Shown one piece after another: positions 60,388 to 64,000 of a stretch of 64,000 nt of DNA. How positions within the stretch are numbered: the first letter of the stretch is position 1; every line of letters begins with the position of its first letter. The DNA comes from Tyto alba (lineage: Eukaryota; Chordata; Aves; Strigiformes; Tytonidae). The stretch lies in contig NW_024881301.1 of the NCBI RefSeq assembly GCF_018691265.1, positions 12,832,752 through 12,896,751 on the forward strand. The letters are read 5' to 3'. A program made the translations under genes and the position numbers. The notes under the pieces were generated by a model. The model had not been told where the DNA came from and searched no databases. It saw nothing but the letters and a program-made list of their open reading frames with translations.

Positions 60388-63300
60388 TAAGCAGCATGTC
60401 ACATCAGTGCTCATTAGAAATTTTCTTAACCAATCCAATAATGACTTTCTGAACTTGGGCTGATGGGGCAAGGTACACACCTAATGTAGGTAAAATATAA
60501 AATCATTTACAAAGGCATCTCTCAACCATATTCTCAAAAATATCATGGGGGTTGAAACATTCCAGAAAGGAAGTCAGCAGAATTTTGCACAGAAAGGAGC
60601 TGTTCCGGGGAAAAAAATCTCACCTGATGGGAAATGTACTTTGTGGCTGGGCCCCTCTGCAAAAAGTATTAAAATAGGAAGAAAACTAACTTGTTAGACT
60701 TGTTGTGTGACACTTCAAAGATCTAGACATATCAGCATAGCACTTGTCTAGCTAAAGTGCCGGCTGGTTGGCTGGCCGCCAATGCCAATTTGGTGGTGAA
60801 AGATATTTAAAAGAGAAAGAGGATGGGAAAGAATGGAGGCAGCAAGCATGTGAGACACTTTATGCTATGGAGAAGAATGGGATGGGGCAACACTCTGCAA
60901 CTCAGTAATGTTTTGGCAGTGCCACAGCTATGATTTGCTAATGGCTATATTATGTTTTTAAAAAGACAGTATGTTCTCTTGAATAAGTCAAAGGAGCAGG
61001 ATGTAAAGATTTATTCAAGAGGAGTAGAGTGACTAATTCACAAAGAATCAAACGTCTGTCAGGTTTCTAGCTGTGAATTGTCTGTGGCAAATTCATCAAA
61101 ATAAATGAAGATTTGGAGACAAGTTTTCTTATATGTCCAGCTTGAGTTAGAATCCACAAGATGAGCCTGGAGCCTGTCTGATACATAGAAATACACACTA
61201 TGTGACTTCTTATTTTGGCTTCAGCTGTTTGAGGGAGAAGTTAAACCATTTTATGATATAAAACAAATGACAATCAGTTTGGTTCTCCTTTCAATTTGGA
61301 CTGAAAATGCTATAGTTTATAGGGTATATCAGGGTTTATCAGTTACTGCATCTATAATTTGTATATTTTTAGAATAAGGTGTTTAATCTGCTGATTTTTT
61401 TTCACTCTCTGTTAAAAGAAGTAATTGAAAGAGCTTTTGACAATATTTTCTAGATGTTTGGCTCCCAAACTGTGCAGAATATTTCACCTTCCCCTACCAG
61501 AGACTTGATATTCAATGTAGCCACTGAAGCCAGTGGATTTTTATGATTATCTTAAGGGATGCTGAATCTGGGTTTAGTTTTTTTAATCATGTACCTGTGG
61601 TAATGTTCACCTGAAACCTGTGGTTCTGAGGTTGTTCAGGTTACTACCGCGGCCTATCCTTTATTGCTCTTCCTTGTTTAGGTAGATAACTAGTTGGAAA
61701 AGTATATTTTGGAAATGAACTTATTTTAGTCACCTATGACACAATGTACATGTTGAAGGTCTGCTGCCTGGTAACAGGCATAGACAATATAGACCAAACA
61801 TAGTAAAAATGAAGGACTTGTGGCCATTGTCAAGATAGGCTCTTTTCCCTCTATTTTTTTTCAGACGAATGCAGAGACATGCATGTACACACACAGACAC
61901 ACATACACACACAGCCCATCTGCTAGAATAGGCTTTCTGGTTTCACAAAAATGTAATTATCTGAAGTAGGTTGTTTAGTTTTCCTAGAACAGTTTGAAAA
62001 GTAGGTGGGAATAAAGGTGTAAAATGACTTGCAGAATAGACCCTGCAGGGCTCGGGCCATCCCAGACATAGAAATCAAAGAAAGACATAAAGAACTCAAA
62101 CAAAGCAAACGGCTTTACATAAAATAAGCTCTTTCCTTCTTGTTTCTCCACTTGTTTCTGGCATTTAAAATGTGCTTGTGATGGGACTGCTCAGAGCCAA
62201 AGAGGAACTTCTCTGTGTAGAATTACTTTACAAGCACGGACAATTTCACGGTCCTGTTGCTGCAACCAGAGCTCTAGGGCCGGGCCCAGCTCCCAGTGAG
62301 CTTGGCGGGGGTCGTGCCACTGACTGCAGCGGGGGCTGGATCAGGCCCTCCTGGGGCTGCTGGAAAGGCCAGCTGGAACAGCCAGCGCTTCTTGTGCGCT
62401 GACGGCAGTCATCTGGAAGCACGGCAAACAGCGGGCAAAGGTGTTTCTTCATCCAGCATACATACGAGCATCCATCCTAGCCCTCTCCAGCGCGGCTGAT
62501 TTCATTCGTTCGTTGGTGTTCAAATACCATGGAAATGAGTGTGGTTAAAAACGCCTTCATAAATGTTGTTCATGCCTTCTATTGTTTGCACAGTGGCTTT
62601 CTGATGTTGTGACTTAAAAAAAAAAAAAAAACGAAACCAAAAAACAAACCGCTCCACACAACCAAACCAGCAGATTGAAAATCTGTTGCTGTCAGAGCAA
62701 AAATGCTCTCCATATATCTTCTTGCTCCGCAGCACAGTGCAACCAGTTGGAGTAATGACAGTTTCCATTGCTGAAGACAAAAGAAAACTTCTGGAAAAAT
62801 TTAAACACATGTACGGTGTTGTTCATTGCTACTTCTATTTTGACAGAGTGAAATTAAACTGGTTTTGATTATTTTTTTCAGAGAAAATGGAAGTCCTGGC
62901 AATTTTTTGTAAACTATCCAAAGAAGCAGATTTCATTTCCAAACTGAAAAATGGATTAACGTGACCAGTCAAGCTTGTGTGAGAGTCTCAAGTAGCAGCT
63001 AATGCACCTGGGAGCTACTTCCTTAGTTTATATTCTTCTTGTAGTCCATTTGGGGCCTATGCTTCTCCAGGTTAATAGCATCCTTGGGGAAATGAGATTT
63101 TCATCTCTTGCAGAGCACTGCCCATGGTCTTCCTTCCACTTAGGAAACTTCTGCAGCAGGGGAAACACACAGAGGAGAGACATAAATTGGGAAACTGAAC
63201 CTATTTCAGGCAGCCCTGTTAAAGAGGGAGCCGTTCCTCAACAAGGAGAGGAGGAAGCTCTGCCGCCCTTCTGCCCATAGCTGACCTGGTTGGTTAATTG

Positions 63301-64000
63301 GACTGGGTGGACCCTGAATATTGCCTTGAGGGAACAGGTGGGAAATTTTCTTTCACTGTTTTGTTCAGTGTTTGTATTTGGTGATGGGTCTCTTGTAATG
63401 CGCCTTAGATACACAAATGGCCAAGCACAAGTAGAAAGTATGACCCTGTCTCACAGTGCCTCTGGGTTTTTGTAGTGGACCTTTAGCTGGCTGGTATCCA
63501 GTCTCATTCTCATACTAAGGTTGTTTATTTCTCAGTGTGATGTTACAGCAGCCACTTTCAATCTTGATCTTGAATCACATATATTACAGCTTTGGAGGCC
63601 TGCAGATATCTCAAACATGCACACATGTAGACATTTTTTCTTTGTTCACTACAAAGCCGACTCCTGTTCAAAATACTCAGTGAATTTTAGACTCAGGGTC
63701 CTGGCTCTCAAAACCACTTGTATGTTCAAGCACAAGCACATTTTATCAAAGCTCATTCCCAAAGAGGGCTAACCAACGTCTTTCAGCAAAAAGCTACCAC
63801 TTCCACACACTTTCAAACAAAGAGATAATCAAGGTGTCACCATAACCACAGAGGGCACAGCTGACTACAAAAAAACCCCATAAAAACATATGTTTTCCCA
63901 AGTAGTTTGAAAATAAGGAGAAGGGAAAAAATTAAACAACAAGAATTCTTGGAGAGTTACCATTTCTAGTCTCGGCAGCCAGGGTGGAACAAAGGCCAGG

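Larger units (their letters stand above)
58446..64000. other. Upstream flank of APCDD1, no gene recognised
   Basis: This is AT-rich intergenic sequence. It contains a MIR-like relic (58881-58975), a GTTT microsatellite (60233-60268), CA-rich simple sequence (61884-61915), an A run at about 62616-62632 and three CTTTGAT-type motifs. No coding exon of a further gene was found. Confidence 0.65.

Noticed and set aside
1..64000. CRISPR arrays, tRNA, rRNA or snRNA genes
   Set aside because: None was seen on reading both strands. The window is vertebrate nuclear DNA with no regular spaced repeats.

Overview
This is a vertebrate nuclear window, almost certainly from a bird. It holds the 3' part of VAPA on the + strand (coding exons between 58 and 13992; the first exon lies left of the window) and a complete APCDD1 on the - strand (coding exons between 57619 and 29421). 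The two genes converge on each other. The avian call rests on decayed CR1 LINE copies of at least two subfamilies, MIR/MIR1_Amn-like SINE relics, a bird-type retroviral LTR, short introns and low repeat density. No mammalian SINEs or L1 elements were recognised. The LTR type suggests Neoaves rather than chicken, but that is only an inference.

Layout: 1-13992 carries VAPA exons 2-6, with a 1.9 kb CR1 in the first visible intron and a protein-like decayed reading frame in the intron before the coiled-coil exon. The VAPA 3'UTR starts at 13993, with a good poly(A) signal at 14589 and several weaker ones further on. About 14.6-29.4 kb is the spacer between the two 3' ends. It holds a CR1 3' fragment, an LTR relic, an isolated CpG-rich patch at about 23.04-23.34 kb, and candidate distal 3'UTR ends for both genes.

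29.4-57.6 kb is APCDD1: five coding exons, a 515-residue predicted protein, introns of 2.0, 14.1, 1.4 and 9.2 kb in order of rising coordinate, and a large CpG island around exon 1 (about 57.0-58.45 kb). 58.5-64 kb is upstream flank with a SINE relic, a GTTT microsatellite and a few TCF/LEF-type motifs.

Functionally, VAPA is an ER-membrane tether that recruits FFAT-motif proteins at membrane contact sites. APCDD1 is a cell-surface inhibitor of Wnt signalling and a Wnt target. They are neighbours by descent rather than members of one pathway: the paralogues VAPB and APCDD1L sit in the same convergent arrangement on human chromosome 20. I found no clearly new gene system. The items most worth a second look are the decayed frame in the VAPA intron, the orphan CpG patch with a CTCF-like site, and the conserved convergent pairing.
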